The notes beneath the pieces are model-generated. The model searched no databases and was not told the origin of the DNA. It saw nothing but the letters and a program-made list of their open reading frames with translations. This document shows, piece after piece, positions 1 through 7,061 of a DNA stretch of 8,742 bases. Position 1 is the stretch's first letter, and each line of letters opens with the position of its first letter. The DNA is from Bacteroidia bacterium. Lineage in GTDB: Bacteria; Bacteroidota; Bacteroidia; Bacteroidales; BM520. A program made the translations under genes and the position numbers. The stretch covers positions 1 through 8,742 of the forward strand of contig RZYD01000084.1 of assembly GCA_009930445.1 (NCBI GenBank). Reading direction: 5' to 3'.

Positions 1-886
1 CGTTTCCACCGATGGGGGTAACAATTATTTTGATGTTATCGTATTTAACAATTAATTCCATTAACCCGTTTTCATTGAGGTCTGTTCCGACTAATTCACT
101 ATTAAAAGCAGCATCTATACCCAATAAGGTTTTTCCCACCCCCAATTTGTCAGCAATTGTTTTTAAAGTTGTTCCTGGTCCTAAAATATAAAGTTGGTCA
201 TTTTCAATTTTTTCAAGAATATACTGTGCAATTTCTTCTTTGCTAATTTTTTCTGGTTTACTTACATTAGAAGTTTCTTTTTTGCTCTGCAAGAAGTTTG
301 AATTTTTAGGCACATTTAAGTAACCATACAATTTAGCTCCCAATTTCCCTTCTCTGAAAGCTTCTTCGTCGATATCAAGAACTTCCTTTTCAACAACTTC
401 ATCATTTAGGTTATTAATAATTTCAGCAGCAGCATACGTTGAAAGCGCAAAAACTGGACTAAACATTTTAACTCCGGAAGGAATCCCTAAAACAGGAGTT
501 GATAACCCCAGAACATCGTAAACATCTCTTGCGGTACCGTCTCCACCAACAAAAATAAGCAGGTCAATCCCTTCTTTAAGCATTTCCCTGATGATTTTTT
601 TAGTGTCATCTGCATTTGTTTCTTCATCTATTTTAGATACGACTTTATATTTAAAATTAAATTTTTTTAGACAGACTTCACCCATTTTACCTGGAGCAAC
701 AAAAAAAGAAAGGTCATCTCTTTTAATTAAAGCAAGTGTATCTTCAATTCGTTGAGGTGTTGTTGGTTTTGCTCCTAATTCGATGGCTTTTTTATAGGCA
801 TCTCCATCAGTTCCTTTTAAACCTACACTACCACCCATACCAGCTATGGGGTTTACTATTAATCCAACTTTTTTCATAGTATTCAT
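1..886 (-). CDS. ATP-NAD kinase, AcoX type (partial, C-terminus beyond the window)
   Basis: The gene is read on the minus strand from ATG 886 to the left edge: 295 codons with no stop, so the C-terminus is missing. It probably phosphorylates NAD to NADP in the cytoplasm. Visible motifs are an N-terminal nucleotide-binding start (VGLIVNPIAGMGG, about residues 7-19), the NAD-kinase signature GGDGTARD (about 114-121) followed by GIPSGVKM, and a last visible stretch VTPIGGN. That last stretch matches the TPIGGQG block typical of the long AcoX-like branch rather than the short NadK branch. A second in-frame ATG lies at 877; neither start has a Shine-Dalgarno. The gene is separated from the glycosylase gene upstream by 154 bases and may have its own promoter. 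Family assignment is strong; the specific substrate is inferred from family. Confidence 0.88.
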   Translation of the reverse strand, partial: MNTMKKVGLIVNPIAGMGGSVGLKGTDGDAYKKAIELGAKPTTPQRIEDTLALIKRDDLSFFVAPGKMGEVCLKKFNFKYKVVSKIDEETNADDTKKIIREMLKEGIDLLIFVGGDGTARDVYDVLGLSTPVLGIPSGVKMFSPVFALSTYAAAEIINNLNDEVVEKEVLDIDEEAFREGKLGAKLYGYLNVPKNSNFLQSKKETSNVSKPEKISKEEIAQYILEKIENDQLYILGPGTTLKTIADKLGVGKTLLGIDAAFNSELVGTDLNENGLMELIVKYDNIKIIVTPIGGN

Positions 887-991
887 TTATAAGAAAAATT
901 GCTTATGTTCTACTTCATAAAATACACCATTTTCAACGGTAGTAATTTTAATTTTATAATTAGCTTATATTGCTCTCAAATATTTATAAAT

Positions 992-999
992 CAAATATA
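992..999 (-). promoter_or_regulatory. Candidate Bacteroidota-type -7 promoter element for the NAD kinase gene
   Basis: On the minus strand this reads TATATTTG, an exact match to the TAnnTTTG -7 consensus known for Bacteroidota. A TTTA (minus, 1024-1021) lies 21 bases upstream and is a poor match to the TTTG/TTG -33 element. Transcription from here would give a leader of about 100 bases before ATG 886. The region is very AT-rich, so chance matches are likely. Confidence 0.28.
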
Positions 1000-1040
1000 A
1001 ATAGTGAAAAGTTATTAGCCTAAACACGATTTCTTTTATA

Positions 1041-1625
1041 TCACAAAAATCTTTTCAATTTCATATATTTAATTACTGTATCAGGTTCAAAGGACGGATT
1101 ATAAAGAAGTGCAGATGGATGTGTTAACGGGAATACTTTGATTTTATCCGAGTACAATAACCTACCATTAATACTATTAAAACTCATGCTTAATATTGAA
1201 GGTCTTGTATGATATTTTGCTATAATTGCTCGTGTTGCATAATAACCCAACGGAACAATAACTTCCGGTTGAATAATTGAAATTTCTTCTCCCAAGAACT
1301 GCATACATGTTTCAATTTCATCCGCTTTGGGTTTGCGATTTTTGGGCAACATACATTTTATTAAATTGGTCATAAAAACCGATTCTCTGTCAATACCGGC
1401 TTTATTCAACAAATTGTTAAAAACCTGGCCGGAGGGCCCAACAAACATTTTGTTTTGTATGTTTTCTTTTTCTCCCGGCGAAAGTGCAACAAACATAATA
1501 AGAGCATCAATATCTCCTTCCCCTGTGAGTGCATGCTTTCGGGTTACTGATAAAGTACACCTTTCACAAGTTCTGATCTGATTATTAAGTTCGTCTAATA
1601 ATTTACGTTTTTCTTTTGTATTCAA
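1041..1625 (-). CDS. Uracil-DNA glycosylase, family 4-like, with a 4Fe-4S cluster
   Basis: A 194-residue protein of the usual length for family 4/5 uracil-DNA glycosylases, which excise uracil from DNA. The four cluster cysteines are visible: C20 and C23 (CERC), C91 and C107, with the 16-residue spacing between the last two expected for this fold. Other conserved parts are MFVGPSGQVFNNLL (about 60-73), TNLIKC (86-91) and the C-terminal THPSALLYNPS uracil-binding loop. The first active-site motif, normally GE(A/G)PG, here reads ALSPG (47-51), so the usual glutamate is lost. The start is TTG at 1625: the next in-frame ATG is codon 44, beyond two cluster cysteines, and an in-frame stop lies five codons upstream. 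AGGA sits five bases before the TTG. The gene stands alone between gaps of 220 and 154 bases. Fold assignment is firm; uracil excision activity is uncertain because of the altered motif. Confidence 0.82.
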   Translation of the reverse strand: MNTKEKRKLLDELNNQIRTCERCTLSVTRKHALTGEGDIDALIMFVALSPGEKENIQNKMFVGPSGQVFNNLLNKAGIDRESVFMTNLIKCMLPKNRKPKADEIETCMQFLGEEISIIQPEVIVPLGYYATRAIIAKYHTRPSILSMSFNSINGRLLYSDKIKVFPLTHPSALLYNPSFEPDTVIKYMKLKRFL

Positions 1626-1845
1626 TTTATTCCTGTTTTATGATTATTAAAAATTCAACAGTATCTTTTCTTGAAATATGCGTTAAACTTTTAACCAAAC
1701 ATCTCTGCGAAATAGGATTATAGTCTTTAATTCATTCGATATTTGTTTGATAAAAATTCGTGATTTCATATAACTTGTCTTAAACAATATAAATACTATG
1801 ATAAAAATCTTCGGTTATTGATATATAATTTTCACGATATTCTTT
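1626..1845. other. AT-rich gap between nnr and the uracil-DNA glycosylase gene
   Basis: This gap has 220 bases and no convincing reading frame. I found no clear rho-independent hairpin after the end of nnr and no match to the TAnnTTTG promoter core on the minus strand. It presumably holds the end of the long operon and the start signals for the glycosylase gene, but neither is visible by eye. Confidence 0.4.
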
Positions 1846-3354
1846 TCAAGCAGCAAGTAAATAATATAAAACATCCCCGGCAATCAGCCCGTCTTCGCCT
1901 TTTTCTTTTGCTGCCCTATCGCCTGCAAAACCATGCATAAAAACCCCTGTACGAACAGCATCATTAATTGCAAATCCAAGACCATACATGGCAGCAATAG
2001 TTCCTGTCAAAATATCACCACTGCCTGCTGTCGCCATTCCGGGATTTCCACTTAGATTAATAAACACGTTTTTATCAGGAGAGCCAATCAATGAATGTGC
2101 CCCTTTCAGAACAATCGTTGAGTTGAGTTCCTGAACTGCATCTTGTAAAATATTTATCATGTTATTAGAAATATCCTTCATGTTTTGTCTAACTATTCTT
2201 GCCATTTCACCCGGGTGCGGAGTTAAAATTGTGGAAACTTTTCGGTTTTTAATACATTCCAAATCATTGGCAACAGCGGTTAGTCCATCTCCGTCAATCA
2301 GCAATGGTTTATTAATTTCAGCACTTAATTTCCGGACAAGTTTTTGCGTTTCTTCGTTCAATGATAATCCCGGACCAGTAATAACCATATCTACATTTTC
2401 GGAAAATCGTAAAAGCTCTTGTTTATTTCCAATACTGATAATGCCTGAATTTGTAGATTTTAATGGTATAAAAACAATTTCATGCCCTTTATTTCCAATA
2501 GAAGCCACGAAATTTTCAGGTGTTGCGAAATAAGAAAGTCCGCCACCGGCCTTTAAGAAAGACATGGCTGAAAAATAAGGCGCCCCAAGATAGTTTGATG
2601 CTCCTGCAACAAATAATACTTTTCCATAACTGCCTTTGTGTGTATCTTTATTTCTTACAGGAAGAGGTTTCGGGTCATTCGTAGCAATTTTTAATTGATC
2701 AGCATCTTGCATACCAGGCGGAAAAGAAATAGGTATAACATACAATTTCCCCACATATTCAAATCCGGGGTAAAGCATGTTTCCAATTTTGGGGAAACCA
2801 AAGGTAGTGGTATAAGTTGCTTTAACGGCTGTCCCCATAATTTGTCCGGTATCTCCGTTTATCCCGGAAGGGATATCGATGCTAAAAACGATTTTTTGAC
2901 TTGTGTTTATAATATTTATAATATCCATATATTTTCCGTCAACATTTCTACCAAGTCCTGTTCCGAAAACAGCAGCAATAATAGCAGCAGCATTTTTAAG
3001 TATTTCTGATGCCAAAGAAATATCTTTCAGATTAATTACTTTAATTTGTAGTTTATTAATAATATCAAAGTTTTGTTTTGCAGCACCTTCAAATTTCGAG
3101 CTATCACCTAAGAGAAAAACAGTTACCTTGCCACCATTGGAATATATTTTTCTTGTAACCACCAAACCATCACCACCATGATGACCTACCCCACAGAAGG
3201 TTATAAATTTTTTATTTTTTATTCCAAACACTTTTAAAATTGTGAAATAAACAGCCTGACCGGCATTCCCCATAAGAAGTTCCTGGACAATTCCATATTT
3301 TTCTATGGCATGTCGATCCATATTTCGCATTTCATTTACATTGCTAATTTTCAT
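1846..3354 (-). CDS. nnr: Bifunctional NAD(P)H-hydrate epimerase / ADP-dependent NAD(P)H-hydrate dehydratase
   Basis: A 502-residue fusion that repairs hydrated NAD(P)H (NAD(P)HX) in the cytoplasm. The N-terminal YjeF-type domain (about 1-215) interconverts the R and S epimers; it carries SIDIPSGINGDTG (158-170) and the glycine loop GVGHHGGDG (55-63), where families usually have GxGNNGGDG. The C-terminal ribokinase-fold domain (about 230-502) dehydrates S-NAD(P)HX using ADP; it carries GKVLFVAG (244-251), GPGL (327-330), LLIDGDGLTA (351-360), LTPHPGEM (377-384) and NPGMATAGSGDILTG (437-451). Length fits the full bifunctional enzyme. The ATG at 3354 lies inside the end of mrp, an 11-base overlap that suggests translational coupling. 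It is the last gene of the operon. The position after an NAD(P)H-linked flavoprotein suggests that it cleans up damaged reduced nicotinamides, although Nnr is widespread and could be here by chance. Confidence 0.93.
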   Translation of the reverse strand: MKISNVNEMRNMDRHAIEKYGIVQELLMGNAGQAVYFTILKVFGIKNKKFITFCGVGHHGGDGLVVTRKIYSNGGKVTVFLLGDSSKFEGAAKQNFDIINKLQIKVINLKDISLASEILKNAAAIIAAVFGTGLGRNVDGKYMDIINIINTSQKIVFSIDIPSGINGDTGQIMGTAVKATYTTTFGFPKIGNMLYPGFEYVGKLYVIPISFPPGMQDADQLKIATNDPKPLPVRNKDTHKGSYGKVLFVAGASNYLGAPYFSAMSFLKAGGGLSYFATPENFVASIGNKGHEIVFIPLKSTNSGIISIGNKQELLRFSENVDMVITGPGLSLNEETQKLVRKLSAEINKPLLIDGDGLTAVANDLECIKNRKVSTILTPHPGEMARIVRQNMKDISNNMINILQDAVQELNSTIVLKGAHSLIGSPDKNVFINLSGNPGMATAGSGDILTGTIAAMYGLGFAINDAVRTGVFMHGFAGDRAAKEKGEDGLIAGDVLYYLLAA

Positions 3355-4162
3355 CGAATATTGTTTTTATTTTCCCAACAATATCAAAAATTATTGCAGA
3401 TATATCAGCCTTTGGGTTTTCAATAACAACAGGTTTACCCTCGTCTGCCATTATTCTTGCATCAATATTTATAGGTATAGCACCAAGAAAATTAACATTC
3501 AATTCATTAGCTTGTTTTTCACCTCCTCCTGAGCCAAACAAATCAATCCGATGACCACATTCGGGACAGATTAACCCAGACATATTTTCTATAAGGGCAA
3601 TATGTGGGATTTCCATTTTTTTCGCCATACTGATAGCCCTTGCAGAATCTATTAATGATACTTCCTGAGGCGTAGTAACAATAATTGCCATATCAGGCTT
3701 CATACTTTGGGCTATTGTAAGACTTTCGTCGCCGGTACCGGGAGGTAAATCGGCCACAAGGAAATCTAAATTATCCCATTTTACATCGTTAAGAAATTGA
3801 TTAATCATTTTAGAGCGCATTGGACCACGCCAAATAATTGCCTCACCCGCAGGGAGCAAATTAGCCATAGAAATAATTTTAACTCCTTTGCTTTCTTGTG
3901 GGATAATCTTGTTCTCCAGGGTATGTACGTCTCCTGTAATACCTGTCATCTTAGGGACATTAGGTCCGGTAATATCAGCATCAAGTATTCCTGTTTTATA
4001 ACCGTGAGCATGGAGTGCGTAAGAAAGATTTACACTCACCATTGTTTTACCAACGCCACCTTTACCACTAAAAACTACAATACGATGCTTAATATGGCTG
4101 ATATGATCAGCAATTTTTAAATTTTCTTGTGCCAATTTCTCTTTTTGTTCATTTGCATTCAT
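3344..4162 (-). CDS. Mrp/NBP35 (ApbC) family P-loop ATPase, Fe-S cluster carrier
   Basis: A 272-residue cytoplasmic ATPase of the type that binds and passes on Fe-S clusters. Seen from the chosen start: deviant Walker A FSGKGGVGKT (31-40), switch I DADITGPNVPKM (61-72), Walker B region DLPPGTGDE (138-146), TTPQEVSL (163-170), and the CPEC pair (199-202) that holds a bridging cluster in this family. The N-terminal DUF59/MIP18 domain found in many bacterial Mrp proteins is absent, so this is the short form. The reading frame is open eight codons further, to 4186, but the ATG at 4162 has a near-perfect Shine-Dalgarno (AAGGAGG, 8-base spacer) and the longer start does not, so 4162 is preferred. 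The neighbours, a NifX-like protein and a glycine-rich zinc ribbon, commonly accompany such ATPases in anaerobes. The client protein is not known; the Fe-S flavoprotein of the same operon is a natural guess. Confidence 0.92.
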   Translation of the reverse strand: MNANEQKEKLAQENLKIADHISHIKHRIVVFSGKGGVGKTMVSVNLSYALHAHGYKTGILDADITGPNVPKMTGITGDVHTLENKIIPQESKGVKIISMANLLPAGEAIIWRGPMRSKMINQFLNDVKWDNLDFLVADLPPGTGDESLTIAQSMKPDMAIIVTTPQEVSLIDSARAISMAKKMEIPHIALIENMSGLICPECGHRIDLFGSGGGEKQANELNVNFLGAIPINIDARIMADEGKPVVIENPKADISAIIFDIVGKIKTIFDEN

Positions 4163-4170
4163 AATTATTA

Positions 4171-4177
4171 CCTCCTT
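4171..4177 (-). promoter_or_regulatory. Strong Shine-Dalgarno that sets the mrp start
   Basis: On the minus strand this is AAGGAGG, eight bases before ATG 4162. It overlaps the stop codon (4178-4176) of the upstream zinc-ribbon gene, so ribosomes ending there are well placed to reinitiate. It argues against the longer start at 4186. Most other genes in the operon lack such a site, so mrp may be made at a higher level than its neighbours. Confidence 0.75.
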
Positions 4178-4412
4178 ATTTTTCATCCTTTTTTTCGTTC
4201 AATAATTCTTCCCGAATCATAGTTGTGCCACATTTCGGGCACTTTAGGGTAGTACATTTTACACCCTGTTGATGCGGTATCTTTTCACCGCATTTTGCAC
4301 CTACACAATAACCGGCAACACTGTATCCGCCTCCATGATTTCTACCTCTGCCGCCGCTGGTTCCTTGTCCGCGACCACGGTTAAAACCGCTGTTTTTTCC
4401 TAATCCAGACAA
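4176..4412 (-). CDS. Small glycine/arginine-rich zinc-ribbon protein
   Basis: A 78-residue protein in two parts. Residues 1-32 are glycine-, arginine- and asparagine-rich and probably disordered. Residues 33-70 are a metal-binding module with YCVGAKCGEKIPHQQG followed by C-x4-CPKCGTTMIRE, giving about five cysteines and a histidine. Similar small proteins, with the pattern GYC..CG..I.HQ.GV.C..LKCPKCG..M.RE, accompany NifX-like and Mrp-like genes in anaerobes. Their function is not established; holding a metal or Fe-S cluster for neighbouring carriers is an inference. The apparent start is TTG at 4412: an in-frame stop lies at 4427-4425, the only later in-frame ATG is far inside the zinc ribbon, and no Shine-Dalgarno is visible. 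The gene sits 32 bases after the NifX-like gene and 13 bases before mrp. Confidence 0.78.
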   Translation of the reverse strand: MSGLGKNSGFNRGRGQGTSGGRGRNHGGGYSVAGYCVGAKCGEKIPHQQGVKCTTLKCPKCGTTMIREELLNEKKDEK

Positions 4413-4444
4413 TTTAATATGTTTTTAAGTTAAAAATTTGTGTA

Positions 4445-4795
4445 TTATTCACGAATAGGCCTTTTAAGTGTAGCTTTTGTTAAAGGCTCTATTTCATTGT
4501 TCAGAAAATAATTTAGTGCTTGTTCTGCCACTAAACCCCTTGCCAGATAAAGTTTTGCCCCCAGATTATTTAATACATCAAAGGCATTGGGCCCTGTATT
4601 TCCAATAATGTAATGAAAAACACCTTCGTTTGCCAAATCAATTAGTGCCGAGTGATTATCGTCATGCCCCGGGTTTACTCTTACTTCTGTTTTTTTTGTT
4701 TCGCTGTCATATATCAGGTAATATGGAGCTTCCCCGAATCTTTTGGCGATAGTGCTTTTAAGTGAATCGCCATCTGTTGCCAATAAAATTTTCAT
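4445..4795 (-). CDS. NifX/NifB-type cofactor-binding domain protein (dinitrogenase Fe-Mo cofactor biosynthesis family)
   Basis: A 116-residue single-domain protein of the family that binds Fe-Mo-cofactor precursors or other iron-sulfur and molybdenum clusters. It begins MKILLATDGDSL and continues RFGEAPYYLIYD, with the typical core IIGNTGPNAFDVLNN (about 64-78), then GAKLYLA and a helical end with LVAEQALNYFL. This length is usual for stand-alone members. No nitrogenase structural gene is present in the window, so a role in nitrogen fixation is not supported; non-nif members are common in anaerobes next to Mrp ATPases. It starts at ATG 4795 with no Shine-Dalgarno, 26 bases after the flavoprotein gene and 32 before the zinc-ribbon gene. 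Together the three small genes look like a metal-cluster handling module. The cluster actually bound is unknown. Confidence 0.88.
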   Translation of the reverse strand: MKILLATDGDSLKSTIAKRFGEAPYYLIYDSETKKTEVRVNPGHDDNHSALIDLANEGVFHYIIGNTGPNAFDVLNNLGAKLYLARGLVAEQALNYFLNNEIEPLTKATLKRPIRE

Positions 4796-4821
4796 TATTT
4801 TATTATTTAAGGTTATATATT

Positions 4822-6705
4822 TTAAATTTTCATTGCTGTTTCGTAAGCATCTTTTATGGCATCTTGGGCATTGCCTACTTCTTTTGCATCGCCAATGATA
4901 TGAATAGGAATTTCATTTTTTAGTTCATCCATCAATGGATTATAACTTTTCATACCGGTTGAAACGACAATGATATCAATATCATTAAATTGAACTTCTT
5001 TACCCTCTTTTTCGGCATAAATAGTTCGTCCGTCAATTCTTTTAATATGGGTATGCGCACTAAAAACAGTTCCTTTTTCTTTCATCATTTTTAGTGAAAG
5101 TGATTTCGCAATCATTTCCATATCTTCGCCAAAATCTGTTGTTCTTTTCACTATGGTTACCTTGTTATTTAACGAAATCAGCGCTGTTGCAATATCAACA
5201 CCAATAAGGCCTCCACCAATTATCAGGACACTTTTATTTTTTGGTAGTTTTTCCTCTAATAATATATCTGCCCAATAAAAATTTTCCAGACCATCAATCA
5301 TTAATTTAGCCGGTTTTGAGCCAGTTGCGATAACTGTTTCATCAAATATGTTAATTATGTCTTGTTCTGTCGCTTCTTTATAAATAACAGTAATATTGTT
5401 GTCATGTAATTCTTTTATGTAAAATGGAATTAATTTTTCCATTGATTTTTTATTTGGAGTAAGTGGAGCAAATCTGAATTGTCCACCAAGCTTCTCTTTT
5501 TCAAAAAGAGTTACTTTATGTCCTCTTTCGTTTAGTGTCAGGGCAGCTTCCATACCAGCTAATCCGCCACCAACAACCGCTATGTTTTTTTGTTTTTCAG
5601 CTTTTCCAAAAACATTAATCTCTTCACCCACTTTTGGGTTTACAAGACATTGAAGTCCCTGTCCGGATTTAACACCTCCAAGACAACCTTCGGCACATGC
5701 AAGGCATGGACGAAGATTTCCTTGTATTTTGCCTAAATATTTGCCTACAAAATCAGGGTCTGCTAATAATGAGCGGCCTATAGCAACGAAATCTGCTTTA
5801 TATTCATTTAGAACTTTATCAACATCTTTAAATTCATTGATTTGGCCGACATAAATTATGGGAATATCTACCGCTTCCTTAATCTTATTGGCTAATTCCC
5901 ACGTCTTTCCTTTCGGGACAAACATGTGTTGAAAAAACCAGGGAGGCGTGCTGCATGCTGTTCCTGCCGAAACATGAATTGCTTCTACTGATTTATCTTT
6001 TAATATTTTAGAAAACTGGATCATTTCCTCCAACTTAATTCCGTTAGGAACCATTTCGTCGCCGCTAATTCTGACAATAATTGGAAGATGAGTTGCAGCT
6101 TTTACCGCATCTAAAATCTGTAAGGGAAACCTTATCCTATTCTCAAAACTTCCACCGTATTGATCGGTTCGCTTGTTTACATTTGTAGAAATAAACTGGG
6201 CTGCGAGATAGCCATGCCCAAATTGCAATTCAATAATATCAAACCCTGCTTTTTCTGCTCTATGGGCGGCATCGGCAAATAAACTTACAACTTGTTTAAT
6301 AGCATTGGCATCCATTTGTTTTGGACTTGCACCGCCATTTTCGCAGGCTTCATCGGTTGACGACACGAAATAATTTCCGGGAATTTTTGGGTTTGCCATA
6401 CGGCCCGGATGATTCAGGTGGGCAATGACTTTTGTGTCAAATTGATGAATGGTATCGGTTAACTTTTTTAAGCCATCAATTTTGTCGTAGCTATCGATAC
6501 CCATTTGAGTGGGCAATTCTCTTAAACCTTTATCTAAATAAAGGGGCTCGGGTGTTACGGCTCCGATAAATTCACTTCTAGCTTTGTAAAACGACAGATG
6601 TTTTTTGGTAACTACACCTTTGTTGTCGCTATAACCTGTTTTTACAGGTGCAAATATGAACTTGTTTTTTAAATTTAACATATTGCCAGCTTTAAAATTA
6701 AACAA
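4822..6705 (-). CDS. Old-yellow-enzyme family Fe-S flavoprotein (2,4-dienoyl-CoA reductase / NADH:flavin oxidoreductase type)
   Basis: A 627-residue three-part redox enzyme. Residues 1 to about 330 form an FMN-binding TIM barrel: FAPVKTG (18-24), HLNHPGR (96-102), HGYLAAQF (164-171, with the His/Tyr pair of the active site), NKRTDQYGGSFENR (177-190) and a phosphate-binding end VAIGRSLLADPDF. A 4Fe-4S motif C-x2-C-x3-C-x11-C follows (C334, C337, C341, C353), as in FadH-type reductases. The rest is a FAD domain with GGGLAGMEAAL (379-389) and an inserted NAD(P)-binding domain with GGGLIGVDIA (497-506). Such enzymes pass hydride electrons through FAD and the cluster to FMN to reduce an activated C=C bond. 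The true substrate is not readable from sequence. Start: TTG 6705 directly follows an in-frame TAA. ATG 6681 (codon 9) is an alternative, but residues 2-8 match the conserved LF..K.GN opening of the family, favouring TTG. It is three bases from the cupin stop. Confidence 0.9.
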   Translation of the reverse strand: MFNFKAGNMLNLKNKFIFAPVKTGYSDNKGVVTKKHLSFYKARSEFIGAVTPEPLYLDKGLRELPTQMGIDSYDKIDGLKKLTDTIHQFDTKVIAHLNHPGRMANPKIPGNYFVSSTDEACENGGASPKQMDANAIKQVVSLFADAAHRAEKAGFDIIELQFGHGYLAAQFISTNVNKRTDQYGGSFENRIRFPLQILDAVKAATHLPIIVRISGDEMVPNGIKLEEMIQFSKILKDKSVEAIHVSAGTACSTPPWFFQHMFVPKGKTWELANKIKEAVDIPIIYVGQINEFKDVDKVLNEYKADFVAIGRSLLADPDFVGKYLGKIQGNLRPCLACAEGCLGGVKSGQGLQCLVNPKVGEEINVFGKAEKQKNIAVVGGGLAGMEAALTLNERGHKVTLFEKEKLGGQFRFAPLTPNKKSMEKLIPFYIKELHDNNITVIYKEATEQDIINIFDETVIATGSKPAKLMIDGLENFYWADILLEEKLPKNKSVLIIGGGLIGVDIATALISLNNKVTIVKRTTDFGEDMEMIAKSLSLKMMKEKGTVFSAHTHIKRIDGRTIYAEKEGKEVQFNDIDIIVVSTGMKSYNPLMDELKNEIPIHIIGDAKEVGNAQDAIKDAYETAMKI

Positions 6706-6708
6706 TTA

Positions 6709-7014
6709 CTATTTAACAGGATCCCACACAACGAGCACTAAAGCTCCCTTTTCAGACTCAAAAGGGCCGTGGTCGTCATGTGGTAAAAATATTTGATACG
6801 AACCTTTTGAGAATACTTTCCCATTACTGATATATTCTCCGTCAAGGACAAAGTTTTGCTCTGTAACAACATGAGAATGCGGATCCATATGAAAGCCTTT
6901 TGGCAATTTTAAGAGAATTGTTTTGACACCATTTTCATCCCTTAATACTTTTCTTTTTGTTCCGCTGGGATAATTATCAGCATTTCCCCAGTTTAAATCA
7001 TCATACAAATTCAA
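6709..7014 (-). CDS. Small single-domain cupin
   Basis: A 101-residue one-domain cupin. The first cupin motif gives likely metal ligands H46, H48 and E52 (PHSHVVTEQNFVLDGE, about 45-60); the second motif supplies GSYQIFLPHDDHGPF (71-85) with H82. This HxHx3E...H set fits a metal-binding cupin, but the family spans dioxygenases, isomerases and sensors, so no reaction can be assigned. Placement directly before the flavoprotein suggests that it acts on the same small molecule or senses it. The start is odd: a strong GGAGG is followed at the right distance by ATG 7026, but that frame hits TAA after three codons. The next in-frame codon is TTG 7014, and no ATG occurs before M43. Translation may reinitiate at TTG, or the gene may carry a nonsense mutation at codon 4. 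The rest of the frame is intact. Confidence 0.78.
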   Translation of the reverse strand: MNLYDDLNWGNADNYPSGTKRKVLRDENGVKTILLKLPKGFHMDPHSHVVTEQNFVLDGEYISNGKVFSKGSYQIFLPHDDHGPFESEKGALVLVVWDPVK

Positions 7015-7039
7015 TTAATTTTTCATGACATTTTCCTCC
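7015..7039 (-). promoter_or_regulatory. Shine-Dalgarno plus three-codon mini-ORF in front of the cupin
   Basis: On the minus strand GGAGG (7039-7035) precedes ATG at 7026 by eight bases, an ideal spacing. That ATG opens a frame coding only Met-Lys-Asn before TAA (7017-7015). The TAA is immediately followed, in the same frame, by TTG 7014, the apparent cupin start. From GGAGG to this TTG is 20 bases, too far for direct initiation. The layout suggests stop-and-restart translation, an early nonsense mutation or a sequence error. Confidence 0.55.
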
Positions 7040-7061
7040 ATGCGTTAGGGATTAAATTTAT

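Noticed and set aside
1327..4120. Several open plus-strand frames of 75-124 codons antisense to the glycosylase, nnr and mrp genes
   Set aside because: They lie opposite well-supported genes, show no recognisable motif, and are expected by-products of codon use on the coding strand.
3344..4186. The longer mrp start at 4186
   Set aside because: The first eight codons of that version consist of the Shine-Dalgarno and spacer of the ATG at 4162, and it has no ribosome site of its own.
4445..4795. A nitrogen-fixation role for the NifX-like gene
   Set aside because: No nifHDK, nifB or nifE/N gene is present in the window, and stand-alone members of this family are common in non-fixing anaerobes.
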